This document shows, one piece after another, positions 9,201-21,000 of a DNA stretch of 64,000 nucleotides. The first letter of the stretch is position 1. Each line of letters begins with the position of its first letter. The stretch spans positions 218,433 through 282,432 of the forward strand of contig JASANC010003074.1 of assembly GCA_030248135.1 (NCBI GenBank), read 5' to 3'. Under the pieces are notes generated by a model, which saw only the letters and a list, made by a program, of their open reading frames with translations, had not been told where the DNA came from and did not search any database. The DNA is from Theristus sp. LFF4_11 (lineage: Eukaryota > Nematoda > Chromadorea > Monhysterida > Xyalidae). The position numbers and the translations under genes were made by a program.

Positions 9201-11235
9201 GCGAAATTTTCAAGAATTACGAGCAAAAATGGTCAATTTTGGTTAAAAAATGACTCATTTTATGTCTTCGAAGACAAAAATTTTCAGATAGATAGCTGGC
9301 TGAGAAAATTTTTTAGATAGATAATAGCTGAGCCGAAAAAACCTGTTTGATAGAGATAGATTCGAAATTTTTTTTTGGGGGGGGGCCGGCCCCCCCAGGC
9401 CCCCCCCTAGAACAACTATGGTCCCGCAGCGCCTCAGGTGGAAGAGACAAAATTTTCACAAGTGAAATTAAAATTGCTTCAAAATTAAATTCGAAGATTT
9501 CAATTGACTGACTGTCGTGGTACTTCAGTAGGTTGCAAAAAAATCGCGCTGCGCATGTAGATGGTAAGCACATTTTATTCCGCAAATGTGAGTTGCACAG
9601 ACATCCAGGTTTTTTACGCAAAATCGTGCGTCAATGACGCAAAATAATTTGGTATGACACAAAGAAATAGGTCGTTTCGGTCAGCTTTTTTGATTATCTC
9701 AATTTTCGAAGATTTCAAGGCATTGTTTTTTAGAAATTTTCTGCCCAGATTCAAAATTTTTCTGCGCCTTCGGCGCAGGACGTGGACACTTTTTAATTTG
9801 GCGATCACGAATTCATCGTTCGTTTTTTGATTGTTCAGTGTTTTGCTGATAACCGTTCAATTCAATCTAAGAATATTTTTGTTGTTTTGACCGTATCAAC
9901 GATCACTTGGTCCATCTAGCTCCTACGTAAGCTTTTGTTCGCACGTTTTTCTAAACATCTGCGTTTTTTAACACGTGAATAAATGTCATAGACAGCAAAC
10001 TACTTTGGATGACATCCAAAAATCGCAAGGTAAAATGCGTTCTCAGGGCCTAATTTTTGAAAATTTTCTTCGCTACGCGAAGACGTTACAATTTACCGGT
10101 TTTTCATTGAAATGAGAGTCAAAGCCACTTTCCGAACGAAACATAGAATAAACTTCAAAAATATAAATGTATTTGTATTTGAAATCGCGCTTCGCAAGCA
10201 GAATGTGACACTAAATTTGCGAGAAAAATTTGGTGGAGGTGGGGTCGACGTCGCGCAACCACCCGAGCCGGTACCAGCAAAAATTGTCTGGCGTGCACAC
10301 CTCTGATACATGTACCATACAGAGCGCATTTTTTCACTTGATGACTACTGGACGAAATGAATAAACTGAACTGAAAACAAAACGAAACTTATCAGCGAAA
10401 CAAAAACCAAAAACGCTGACCAGTGTGCGCGACAATGGCTGCGATCAAACGGTGGTATTCGCGGTCCGGCGGTGATGATTGGATCGGGGACTGCAAAATG
10501 GTGATTGAGGAACGCTTGTGCGACTGGATTTTGTTGACTTAATTCAAAACAAGATTTAAAAAACCACTTTTGTCTTTTGCTTCACACATTTTGCGAGACG
10601 GTTTTTTTCCTCCTAACTCCAAACAGTGAACGACGCAGCGAAACTAATGTTAGTTTAGTTGTTTGTGTAGCTTGATTTCGCTGTCGTCTAATTGAGCAAT
10701 CAAAAACGTGCCGAAAATGAACTGGAGATAGCACACTGGCTGCCGAAAAACATAAAAAACACAAGGTGAAACTCGAACTTTCAAGAAAGTCGCATCCATA
10801 TGACGAGTTTCTCTGCTGGCGAAACAGCCAATTTGACGACGTCTCTATTTCATTTCAACAAGCAAACCACAACAACACAAAAACCAAAAAACTCACCTCA
10901 AATTCACTGGTCGGCTTCGGGATTCGCACGCGTTGCCCGTCGGGCATGTCGAAGATCCACTCGGCCACCGTCTCATCGAACCAACCCTCGTTCACCAGGG
11001 CCGTATCGTCGACCGATCGCTGCTGCGGTGGAAACTTCTGGTGGCCCCAGCCTTTCAGCGTGCTGTATTTCACGTTCAGTCGATTGGCGAGACTTCGAAA
11101 CGAGCATTTCGTGATGCGCAGAATTTCGCAGACGCGCTGCTTGAACAACGGCGAGTATTGCACGTTGGTGATTGGCTGGATTTGGTGGCGGCGACCATCG
11201 TCGACGACGCTGATTGGCTGGTCGCCGGTGGACAT
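6285..11235 (-). CDS. Triple helix-turn-helix protein, paralogue 1 (about 393 aa)
   Basis: Four exons: 11235-10897, 10490-10421, 7393-7107 and 6770-6285, with consistent phases. Exon 1 carries HTH-A (FKQRVCEILRITKCS...VKYSTLKGW) and hairpin WIFDMPDGQRVRIPK. Exon 2 (70 nt) and exon 3 share HTH-B (YHRLIAAIVAHTG joined to QSFMSLEKYLGHSRTAMRKW) and hairpin ILTFQLPAGKTVSIP. HTH-C spans the next junction (RRQRVFEMLDQQ joined to SARTHISVRTIRRWMQQR). The C-terminal third is a Ser/Pro/acidic tail of low complexity with a short basic KPAKRARIDDVIRK stretch that could serve nuclear import. The long second intron holds nested hAT elements (7621-10305) and the third holds a SINE tail. A DNA-binding or regulatory role is inferred. 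A further 3' exon is possible. Confidence 0.73.
7006..7066 (+). repeat. SINE-like repeat family 2, 3' tail fragment
   Basis: Matches the 3' part of the tRNA-headed element near 38284-38520. It shares CCGGAGTTTGGTACC, GGTTTCC and an A-rich AATAAA end. The tRNA-like head is missing, as expected of a 5'-truncated retroposon. It lies in an intron of the first HTH gene. Confidence 0.5.
7621..10305. mobile_element. hAT-type non-autonomous element (outer of a nested pair)
   Basis: Begins CAGAGATGTGCACG and ends CGTGCACACCTCTG, inverted termini that start with CA and end with TG. It is flanked on both sides by the 8-bp direct repeat ATACATGT. The 8-bp duplication and CA..TG termini are typical of the hAT superfamily. 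The 2.7 kb interior contains no transposase reading frame and is interrupted by a second element at 7878-9420. Subterminal inverted segments include GGTACCGG near both ends. It lies in the second intron of the first triple-HTH gene. Confidence 0.75.
7878..9420. mobile_element. hAT-type non-autonomous element nested inside the outer one
   Basis: Starts CATAGTTGTTC and ends GAACAACTATG, flanked by the perfect 8-bp direct repeat GTCCCGCA (7870-7877 and 9421-9428). The interior (1543 bp) is non-coding and odd: GATA repeats, long G runs, alternating A/T homopolymers, and an inner inverted pair GGGTAGGGTTAGGGG near 7982 and CCCCTAACCCTACGC near 9036. The intact target duplication shows it inserted after the outer element. 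Confidence 0.75.
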
Positions 11236-14227
11236 TTTTTCCGGGTGTGCTGTCCGTCGCGTTTGCCCTGAGTTTTTTTCTGGCCGTGTGTATTTATGTC
11301 ACTTACCGCGCAGTTTTCTGTTTTTATGAATTGAACTTTTGAGGACTGGGTGAGCTTGATGACTGAAATAGCGCGTTCGTTTCAGACAACACACTGTTTT
11401 TGAAGGTGTATCAAAAAGCAAGAAAGAATGCGCTTCGTTGTTCGACTGAATTTAGAAAAACATCAAAACACACGATGGTCGGTTGAATTTGAATTTTGAA
11501 ATTGATAAGTTTTGCGGTTGTTGTTTGTTGCAGCAAACACACAACGAGCAAAGTAACGCATGTTCTGAGATTTTGTCTGCTGGACAAAAGCCAAAGCCAA
11601 TCAAGGGTGCAGTACAGTTTCCAAAACGTGTCAAAAAAATGTGCCTGAAAACCGAGAATCTATACACGGCGGCAAACGTGAAAATGAAATGAAAAACAGC
11701 ACACGACAAACGGCGCGAGCATGAAATTTGAACATGGAATTGAAAAATTTTGATCGCGTTGTTTTGAAAAACAACGAAACCTGAGAACGGATGATTCAGT
11801 TCAGCTGCCAACAAGAAAGAGAGAAACACAGCCGAAACTTATTTCTATGGCACACACGAAAAAAAATTCAATACCACCACACAGACAAACCGCGCACTAT
11901 TCTATGCCAATGACAAAATGTTCAGTTTCTTCAAAAACAAAAAAGCAAATTGAATTTGTTGCTGTTTATGTCTGACTGGACGTGTGTGACTCTTGGACTA
12001 GACTGGAGTTGGACTGGGGACGAACAGATGGCAGAGAAAGAAGTCAATAAACAGCAAGCCCAAAAAAGCATTGAGGCAAAAAGAAATATCTCGCACATTT
12101 TCAATTTTATTTTCTTGCTTTGAAAAAGGACCGGATTCAACACGGCTTTCGGTTAGTTCGTTTTTTTTTGTTTCGCTATTTGCCGCGAGGAGTCGAGCCG
12201 AGCCAAAAAAAGCTCGCCGTGCTCATGGTGTTAAGGCGCATCCATGAAGCAGTATTTGGTGAGACGTAGCTGTGTCAATCTATAGCTTCGCGGACATTAA
12301 ATGCTGCTTCATGAATGCTCCTTTATTGTCACAAGAGAAGAACAGAGTTACGTTTTTTGAATTCTTCACTTGACGTTTGGACCACTGACCTGCCAATACT
12401 TGTGTATCTCATGATAGTCATGAATTCAACCACCACAGCAACGAAAGAGAAAGCCAAATGAGCACAAACTAAAGACTCGAGAAATAAAAGCTGAATGCAT
12501 AAAAACAGAAATGAAACTGAAAAAAAAAACGATTACCTATTGCACAATCACCCGTGGTGGCCTCAACATGCAAGAAAAACGATACCACACAAACCCAGAA
12601 AAGTGAGGAATGGACACGTTCAAAAGCCGCAACAGTATAAAAAACAACACGTCATCGCATTTATTTGCACTTTCTGTATCTTCAAAACACAGCCCCACAG
12701 GCCACACGCGCACACGGCACGGCACACCTCTCAAACTGCAAACCGTGACAAAAGATAATGGTGGAATCCACAACGTGCCAACATTTTCACTGCACTGTAC
12801 AGTACAGCACTGCGTCATGTTTTAGTGGAACCGACACCACAGGTTGCAAGGTGCACGTGTTCAACATGTTCAGAAAGCCCTGCAATGTTATGATGCTGCA
12901 CGTTCAAAATATAAAAAAGCCTCACCCTGGCACTGGAGGGGCATTACATGTGGCACATCTGGAAAAACGCGTTGTGGGGTCACTCAGTTGGCCAGTGGCC
13001 AACCGGAGATATGGAATGACGCAAAATGAGTCGGTGACGTGTTTGTGCGTTTTGGAAGTGGGTTTTTGAAAACAAGGAGTTTGTTATCATTTGCAAATGC
13101 CAAACACGATAGAACGTTGAACACATCCGATGAGTGTTGGTTGGGACAATCGATTTCATTGAAAGCGAAATGCATTTGCGGCTTCAAAAAAATACACGCG
13201 AGTTTTTTGAAAAAGCGTTTGAATGACCTTTGAAATACCAAAAGTTTTGCGTTCAAATAATGTACTAACCATAAACGAAATAATAAAAATTAATAAAAAA
13301 AGTCATGGTACAAAGTGCAGCTATAGCAAGATATTAGCAAGCAAAATCGTTCTAACGGGTCACTAAAAACAAAAAAGAACAAAAAAGCTTGGATTCGTGT
13401 TTTCAGTTTTTTTTAAATAAAAAACCGTTGATAGAGTCACTCCAGTCTGGCACTCTCAAAAACGAAATGATGACGCACGTTCACTGAAAACCAACCGACC
13501 GGATTAAAACGTAAAAACGATCACACGGTGGCTGCCTGCCTGTGGCAATAAAAAAGCGACTCTCTGGTTTTACTTTTATTCTTTGTGTGTGTTGTTGCAG
13601 TTGCATAATTGCTGATGATCAGGGCAAGGTTTTGGATTGCATTTGTCTTCTGTTATGGTCTTCAATTTTGATTCTGTCTGTTGCTGTTCAGAATTTGTTG
13701 AATTGTCTGGCGTGTATTTGCTTGCAACCGTTTCAAAACACATTTTTATTAAAATTGAGAATTTTTGAAGTTGAAAACAGGAAAAGAAAACGCGTAAACA
13801 AATTGACAGAAGCGATGGCGCACTGACGAAATATACAAAACATAGTTGGAATGTTTGAAGTTGGAACATTCACATTTAGCATTAGCAAACCGTAAGTAGC
13901 GCGGATGCTGCTCCCTGTCTTTTTTCACGCGCATGCGACACCCCAGTTGCCAAAACCAGAATAGGTGATTAGAATCACAGTTAAAAAAAGAAGAACAAGA
14001 TGTGCAGCTTCCAACAGATCCTGTCCTACGACAACCGAACAAAGAAGCATTGAAAAACTGTATAGAATCTAGAATACAACGTTTGAAAGGGTACAAAACA
14101 GTTCGAAAGAGTAAACGTTCATCATGCAAAACGAACAAAAACATCCTGTCCGTACAACTGTCGCACAGAGCAATCAAAAGTGAAAAAAGGAAACTTTTCA
14201 CGCAACCCCCCCTGGAAACAATCGCGG
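11236..14227. other. Gene-free AT-rich intergenic stretch
   Basis: No reading frame here has convincing codon use, splice context or recognisable residues. The stretch contains one copy of the short palindromic repeat family D (about 12236-12327) and otherwise only A/T-rich unique sequence. It separates the HTH array from the collagen gene. Confidence 0.5.
12236..12327. repeat. Palindromic short repeat family D, copy 1
   Basis: The ends are inverted around CATGAAGCAG and CTGCTTCATGAATG, with a less conserved middle containing TATAGCT. Copies with the same arrangement lie at 19063-19157, 28549-28621 and 55805-55878. Too short to code for anything. It resembles a very short MITE or foldback repeat. 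Confidence 0.55.
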
Positions 14228-16210
14228 TCAGTTCTTGTACGGGCTCTGCAAGACGTGCGGGTCACCACGCCGGCCGCCGCCGTAGCGGTCGCGATGGCGC
14301 GGCTCGTTCTGGTGCACGTACGGATCGGCGTGCTGACGGGCGATGTCGTTGACGCTCGGCGCAATCAGCTGCTGCACACCGCAGTTCGACGGGCAGTAGC
14401 CGGCCGAGTCGCCCGGTGGACCCTCCGGACCGCGTGGTCCCGCCGGGCCGGGCACGCCGCGCTGAATCAATAAAATCAATCAAATCAATCAATCCAGGTT
14501 TTTGGGTTTTTTGTTTCTTTTCCGTTTTTTTTTCACTGTTAAATAAAACGTGTGAGTTCAAAAATGCAACGTATGATGATGTGTCGAAATGATCGTACCC
14601 GTCCCGGTTTGCCGGGCGGCCCCTGCGGGCCGAACGGGCCCGCGCGTCCGGGGCTGTTCGACGGCAGACCGTTCGATCCAGGCGGACCTTTCGGACCTGA
14701 AATTAAAGTTTTTGTTTTTTAAAACTTTTAGCCAAAAAATTTCCAAAAAACAAACAAAATCTCCAAACGCACCCCGCGGGCCAGCAGTGCCGGGCAATCC
14801 CTTGATGCCTTTGCCTCCAATGGCGTCGTCGCCAGGGAACCCTTTCGGCCCGGAGTCGCCAGTCGTGCCGACCGGGCCCGGATGGCCGGGCTCACCTTGG
14901 TCGCCAGGCCGGCCTGAAAAAAAACAGTTTTAACCTCATTTTTCTTGAAAAAGCCCGAAGCAGGTGCAACCGACCATTGGTGCCCGGAAGGCCGGGGTGG
15001 CCGGGCGGGCCACCTTTTCCAACGCGGCCCTCTTGACCCTGTGGACCTCGGTTGCCGGGCGGCCCGGGCGGGCAGAGGACGCTGCAGGTTTACAGAAACC
15101 AAAGAATTTTTGAGCAAACAATGGAGTTATTTTTAAGCAGAAGGCAAAAACAAAACATTTTGTCAACACATGGACCAACCATGGGAACGATTGCTGGTTC
15201 TGCTCCGACATCAAATCGAGCCCGTCCATGCCCGGTTTACCGTGCCGGCCGGGCATACCCGCATTACCCGGTGTACCGTCAATCTGAATTTTTGTTGAGT
15301 TATAAATTCCAAGTAACAGCCTATCGACAGTGAAAAATCAAATTAAAAACAAGCGTGATTTCGACAACACAGTTTTTGACAAATTAGAAAAACGTACGCC
15401 CGGCGGGCCAGGCGGTCCCGGTGGGCAGGTGAGGCGGACGCACGCTGAAATAACTTGTTTTTTTACGTTCCAACTTGGAGAATTTTGTTTTAAATTCTTG
15501 ACACGTTCTCGACAAAATAAAATCCAGCTGAAATCACGACATACTGGTGCAGGCCGCTTGTACAACGGGGCTCACTGGTGCATTTACACCAAACGAATGA
15601 TGAAAATTGCCATCTTGCTGGTAAGCTAAAATTAAAATTAAAGAACATGGGGTTACAAAATCATTAGAAACGACTTTCGCAAAGAAAATGCGTTGAAAGA
15701 TAACGAACGGCTTCTCGGTTCGCGCACATTCTTCTGCGCCTTCTGCAGGTCTACCCACATGTCTTTCGAGGTTTGCTGAAAATTTTCCGCCTGAATTATG
15801 ATTATGACGAAATGAAAGAAAACCCACAAAAATAGAATTTTACAAATTGCCAATTTACCCAAAAAACCTTTTGCCTAAAAAATTCCACGTAGAAAACCTG
15901 CGAGTTCCGATTCGATTCAATTAAATTGGAAACTTCGCAACAACTAGAAAATCAAATGCGGACCAGCATTTACCCAAGAATCAAAATTCCACCCAAATTT
16001 CTACCCAAAAATAAAAATTTACCCAAAAATTCACCCAACTTCAAAATCTGCCCAAAAATCCGAATTTACCCTAAACGCCGCCATGCGCACTTCCATGTCC
16101 GCCTGCGCGTTCATCAGCTTGTAATAGAGCATCGGCAGCACAAACATCAGCGCGGCCAGACAGGCGGTACTGATGCCGGCCGACATAAGTGCGGCGCTTT
16201 TCATCATCAT
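14228..16210 (-). CDS. Cuticle-type collagen, 9 exons, about 339 aa
   Basis: Exons 16210-16070, 15775-15709, 15625-15545, 15444-15398, 15283-15180, 15081-14975, 14913-14773, 14696-14599 and 14461-14228 join in phase to exactly 340 codons. The product starts MMMKSAALMSAGISTACLAA with a hydrophobic anchor (about residues 5-29), as in nematode cuticle collagen N-domains. A short linker holds REPR, a subtilisin-type R-x-x-R processing site. Then come Cys pairs (CVRLTCPPG, CVLCPPG) and interrupted Gly-X-Y blocks. The tail has YCPSNC and about 50 charged, His/Arg-rich residues. It would be secreted, trimerise and be crosslinked into the cuticle. Known cuticle collagens of Caenorhabditis usually have few introns, so nine exons is notable. 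A likely acceptor just upstream of the ATG suggests a spliced or trans-spliced 5' leader. Confidence 0.92.
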
Positions 16211-18519
16211 GATTGTGTTGTTTCTGAACAGAAAACCTGAAGGGAAAGAACCATACGGGAAAAAGTCAGAAAAGTTTGCCGACCAATCCAATCGGAATCA
16301 CTACCGGTTTGGTGCAAACCATCTCATTTATATATACGGCCATTGAACACATCACGAAATATGTAATTAGAACACATCAAATTTCGCGGCCCGCCCGACA
16401 GAGAGCAGTTCGGTATTTTTGGTAAAAACAATTACCATCCTGGCCAAAAAAACACGTTGCGCAAAACGGGCGAGAAAAACCAGGTCATTTCATGATTGCG
16501 TGTGTGTGTGTGTATTGAAGATGAGGCTGTTAAAGTTTTTCAAACTTTAAAAAAGAAACATGAAACGTCGAAATTAATCAAACGCATATCCGTCCGCGAT
16601 AAATGACGCTGCACTAAATTGGCGGTTTCTATGAGACAGAAACGGTTTGTTCCAAAAAAAGTTTTGTTTTGGTGTGTATCTTCGTGTGTAAATTTGTCTA
16701 AAACCCCACAGTTCTTCAGGCCGAAACAGTTTTGTGATGTCGTTTTTCCATCCGCCGCGGTTGAAGAGAAAATTTGCATATCAAGCAAATTTAAACCACA
16801 GCACACGTGCAGAACATTTATCAATCATGCACGTTGCAATAAAGTTTTTCCGACAAATGATCTGTTCTAGCAGCAAGATTGTCTTTTTTTCATTTTTCTT
16901 GTCAAATTATGTCACTGTTCACACGCGGGCGTTTTTCTGATGACAAAGCGGATAAACTGACGACTCAAACCGTGTCAAGCGTTTCACACAAAAAACTTAT
17001 TTTTGCTTTCGTTTTTGACACAGTCATTTGACAGCTCATGCAGAGGTGAACTTTTATTTGCTCGAGCGTTGTTTCGCACAAAATCAATCTCAATTTTTTT
17101 TATTTACATTTGATAAAATTGATAAACGTCAAACAAATTGTGGGCGGGGCGCTTTTGTATGTACCTGATTTTGTACACGAACACAATCCACGATGTGAGC
17201 TCAATATTGCATGGTTTTCGTTGGGAGTATTTTGCTGTCGTCAACGAACTAAACAATTCTGACCCACAACAAATCGGACAGATTTCCGCATTGTTGCAAT
17301 CGAAGCAACTGAAGGAAAGAATTTTTATTCATGAAGTCTTTGGACACAAAAAACTGGTACAACGTACCTGAAGATCGCTAAACAAAGCGTGTCTCTTTCA
17401 TCATGCTTCGCACATGCAGTATTCGGCCGTATTTTCAAAGAAAAACTGTCGAACCTATTTACACCAATATACAAAAACAAAAGACGGTGACGTGACACTT
17501 GATAATTGGAACGACAAAACTGATTTTCGCCATTTCCATTGTGTAGGCAGAAACGAACTGATTCTGATTGCAATATCGCTACAACAAAAACACTCTTCTG
17601 ACAATTTTCTTATAACAAATACGGATTCAAAAAAAATATTGCGGTGCGTTTCCAAGTCCATCAAACCGACAGAATGTCGTTGTGCAAAATAGGGTCAATT
17701 TTCCATTCAATCAATAGAAAACTCAAAGTAGTTTCATGAATTTTGTTTTTTTTGTGCGATATCACGTTTGCAAAAACATTCGAACGCTTTGGATTCGAGT
17801 TTTTTTTTGGAATATCCTGCATGACGACGACTACAGAAAATTCAAATGGGTTCAAACGCGGCACATTCAAAATGGATTTTCATTTGCACAAATTTTTGAT
17901 TTTTGAGTACCTGTATTTGTGTGAATGAACGTTTGGATTTTTTAACGAAAAAACTTGTTAGGTGTACAACTGGTTGTTCTGTGACATTTTTTGTGAGCAG
18001 GTTGGCTCTGGCTTCCAGTTCTGCTTTCAAGCTACGGAAATGTATATGCAGTGTTTCATAGATTTGTTTCATTAATTTCTCTGTAAAACACGACATGGTT
18101 TTAGTCTCCCACTAAGACGAGTGACGCACGGGTTTAATTAAAAAAATGTGTCATGCCCATGTGCACAATATCAAAGTACCCGTTTTTACCGCAAAAGCAC
18201 TGCTGTGTGTGTGTGTCTGTGTGTTTGGTTTTGTTCATTATTTTTCAAAATCTGCAGCTTTGCAGTGGGTGGATTGAAAACTGGTACTCCAAAGGCATCG
18301 TGCAAAAAGCAGAGCGAAAACCGAATGTCTACAATGGTTAAAAATGTTGCGCTATTGCATTTCCTGCGCATTGTTTTGCACATTTTTCTATGCAACAACC
18401 GAAATTTTTCAATTTTCGAACACCGTTATTCACAGTGATTCATTACTTGCGGGTTTGTAAGATTTTGGCTCATGTAATGAAGAATCTGATTTTAAAAACT
18501 TGACCGGGCAAAAACTTAC

Positions 18520-18650
18520 GAGTCGCGCCTTACGGGTTTTTAGGGTTTTGCGGGTCGGGCATGCGGGCTGGGCCACGCTTTTTTTAGGGTCGGACCTGCG
18601 GGGCCGGCCAGGCTTTTTTGCGTTTGCGGGCCAAGGCAAGCGGTCCAGTC
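18520..18650. other. GC-rich patch with GGGCCGG/GGGTCGG motifs
   Basis: An abrupt GC-rich island in AT-rich DNA with repeated GCGGGTCGGGC, GCGGGCTGGGCC and GCGGGGCCGGCC words. It carries no coding signal. It may be a repeat fragment, but no second copy is seen in the window. Confidence 0.3.
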
Positions 18651-19062
18651 CAAAACACAAACGTCCCTATTCGCCACACCATAGGATTCTGTTCTAGTTC
18701 CGTTCCAGCTGTCACGAAAACATGCCTGACATGGAATGATAACAGCTTAGCGGGTTTCCTTCCTGTCGCGAAATTTTATAATAATAATACATTCGTTTTT
18801 TCTCTGTTTCTGTCCGTGTGTGCATGTGTGAGATATCGCGTGTCGGTAAAATGGTTCAGAAAATTCACAGCGAATGCAAATAAGCGTAGCGGCTGATTTG
18901 TTGCAAAATGCTAACTTTTTTCGTTTTCACAAAATTACAACCAATATGGGGACTACTGAATACTCACCCACCCCAACTCAAACTAAACGGTTGCGTTTTT
19001 CCTTGGAATTCACCTGCGTAGAGCCTGGGCAACTCAAGCTTGCACTGCAAATCCTCATCTCA

Positions 19063-19157
19063 ATCAACGCGGCATTCATGACGCAGTATTTAATGACGCG
19101 CAGCTGCGAACATAGCTTTGAGCTCACTAAACACGGCTTCATGAATGACGCTCAACC
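19063..19157. repeat. Palindromic short repeat family D, copy 2
   Basis: Contains GGCATTCATGACGCAGTATT at the left and GGCTTCATGAATGACGC at the right as an inverted pair, with ATAGCT in the middle, matching the other family D copies. Confidence 0.55.
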
Positions 19158-20568
19158 GTTTGGAAGTCCATGTACAGTGGCGACCAAAAGTTTGGAAACC
19201 CCTGCGTGCACTGCATATCGATTGGATAGGTAATTTTTGCGTTATTACTATTAATATGCACATAAGCAAATATTTTTGATTTTTGGAACACAGCAATATA
19301 GTGTCCACTGCAGTACACAAAAAACAAAAATAACACAAGCTGTGTTATTTTTATACACACCATGGTACGCACTGCTTTGAATGGCATGCGAAACATCAAC
19401 GGCAGGCGTGAACATGATGATAACGTGTGTTTGGTTCATGCCTGTTCACTTCTTTCGTCACAAATACAGCATGGCAAAAATTCACAACCACTGGAGTGGC
19501 TTCAGTAAACAGTTTGCCAAAAAACAGCCACCGGACTGCAATTCAATCACTTGCATTTCATTTCAGAAACGATCAGTACTCAAAGTGCGAGGTGGGATGG
19601 GTGGGGCATGCATGTGTTCTGTACAGTGGGTATTGTTTTGTATGCACTGTACAGTCCGTCATGTGTATTGTTGTGTTCATAAAAACAAGGCTGGCATGTG
19701 TTGGGGACAGACGCACAATAAAAGCACGCATATACCACCACGAACACACGGGCGCATGAGCGTTTTGGTCGCCATTGTATGTACATCCTACGATAGTTGG
19801 TGCTTTGCATCAAAAGCAAGTCAAGATGCACACAGACCAAACAAGCGTCACGAGAAGCGAATGAATGACAGCGGTTTCCACACGCGAAAACTGAAAACGC
19901 ATTATAGGCGCTGTCATCGTGTCGTTGCGCTTGTATCTGTGAAAAATAATTCAGCTACAAGTAAGTGTACGGGGTGGGTACACAAGCAACGGTCCACATG
20001 CGTGGTATTAATAGTGTTTATTAAGCATCCTGAATTCATTCACCACACGACTGCCATTTTCTGGACCTGGGCAATGCGTGGCCTCGACTGGACAAACGAA
20101 ACTCACACAGTTCCTTCCAGGACACACCACAGAAGTTTAGACTTGTTCTGACCGTTCTTTAGTTTTGTTGTCTTCTTTAGTTTTGTTTATGGTGGTTCTC
20201 CGTAAAGAGAAGAACTACAGGTCCACAAAATCGCGCTGCACGCACGCCATCATTGGTATGAATACACAAACTTTGTGGAGCTTTTTTAGCATTTTCAATG
20301 TGAATGTTTCATTCCGCTCATGGGTCTGCTGGTGTAGTTGAGTGTGACCCCCAAAAACTGCGTGAATCTTTTCCGCGGCTGACCTTTCCGGCGTGAACCT
20401 TTCCCTCCTCGAACTTTACCGCGCAGCGTTTCTTCCGTTTTACGTTTAATGGTTTGTTAGCTTGATGGCGATTGGTTGGCTGTTCGCAAAGGCCCGCCTG
20501 CGACAAAGCTCCGTGCGCCAAATGTCCGTCTGCGGCGTAGGTCCGCACAGGAAGAAAAAAGATCCGTC

Positions 20569-21000
20569 GGGAAAGGTCCACGTGGGAAAGGTCCACGGGG
20601 AAATATCCACCTGGGAAAGGTCCACGTGGGAAGTCCACGTGGGAAATATCCACGTGGGAAAGGTCAACGTGGGAAAGGTCCACGTGGGAAATGTCCACGT
20701 GGGAAAGGTCCACGTGGGAAAGGTCCACGTGGGAAATGTCCACGTGGGAAAGGTCCACGTGGGAAGTCCACGTGGGAAATGTCCACGTGGGAAAGGTCAA
20801 CGTGGGAAAGGTCCACATGGGAAATGTCCACGTGGGAAAGGTCCACGTGGGAAAGGTCCGTGTGGGAAATGTCCACGTGGGAAAGGTCCACGTGGGAAAT
20901 GTCCACGTGGGAAAGGTCCACGTGGGAAAGGTCCACGTGGGAAATGTCCACGTGGGAAAGGTTTACACGTAAAGATCCACGCAGGAAGGGTCCAACCAAG
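20569..21000. repeat. 15-bp minisatellite with an E-box in each unit
   Basis: About 28 head-to-tail units of a 15-mer, GGGAAAGGTCCACGT and its variant GGGAAATGTCCACGT, with occasional 9-10 bp short units. Every full unit contains the palindrome CACGTG across the unit junction. Because 15 is a multiple of three, all frames of both strands stay open, producing long artificial repeats such as VHVGKVHVG and HVDLSHVD. No flanking exon or start context supports a protein. Confidence 0.85.

Larger units (their letters stand above)
16211..20568. other. Gene-poor intergenic stretch
   Basis: No gene could be supported on either strand. Several long open frames (for example on the plus strand around 19381-20151) have no domain, no codon bias and no splice context. 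The stretch holds a GT microsatellite near 16500, a GC-rich patch near 18520-18650 and one family D repeat (19063-19157). Confidence 0.45.

Noticed and set aside
19381..20151. 256-aa plus-strand open frame
   Set aside because: Composition is random-like, with no domain, no codon bias and no flanking exon signals. Part of it overlaps short inverted TGTACAGT repeats.
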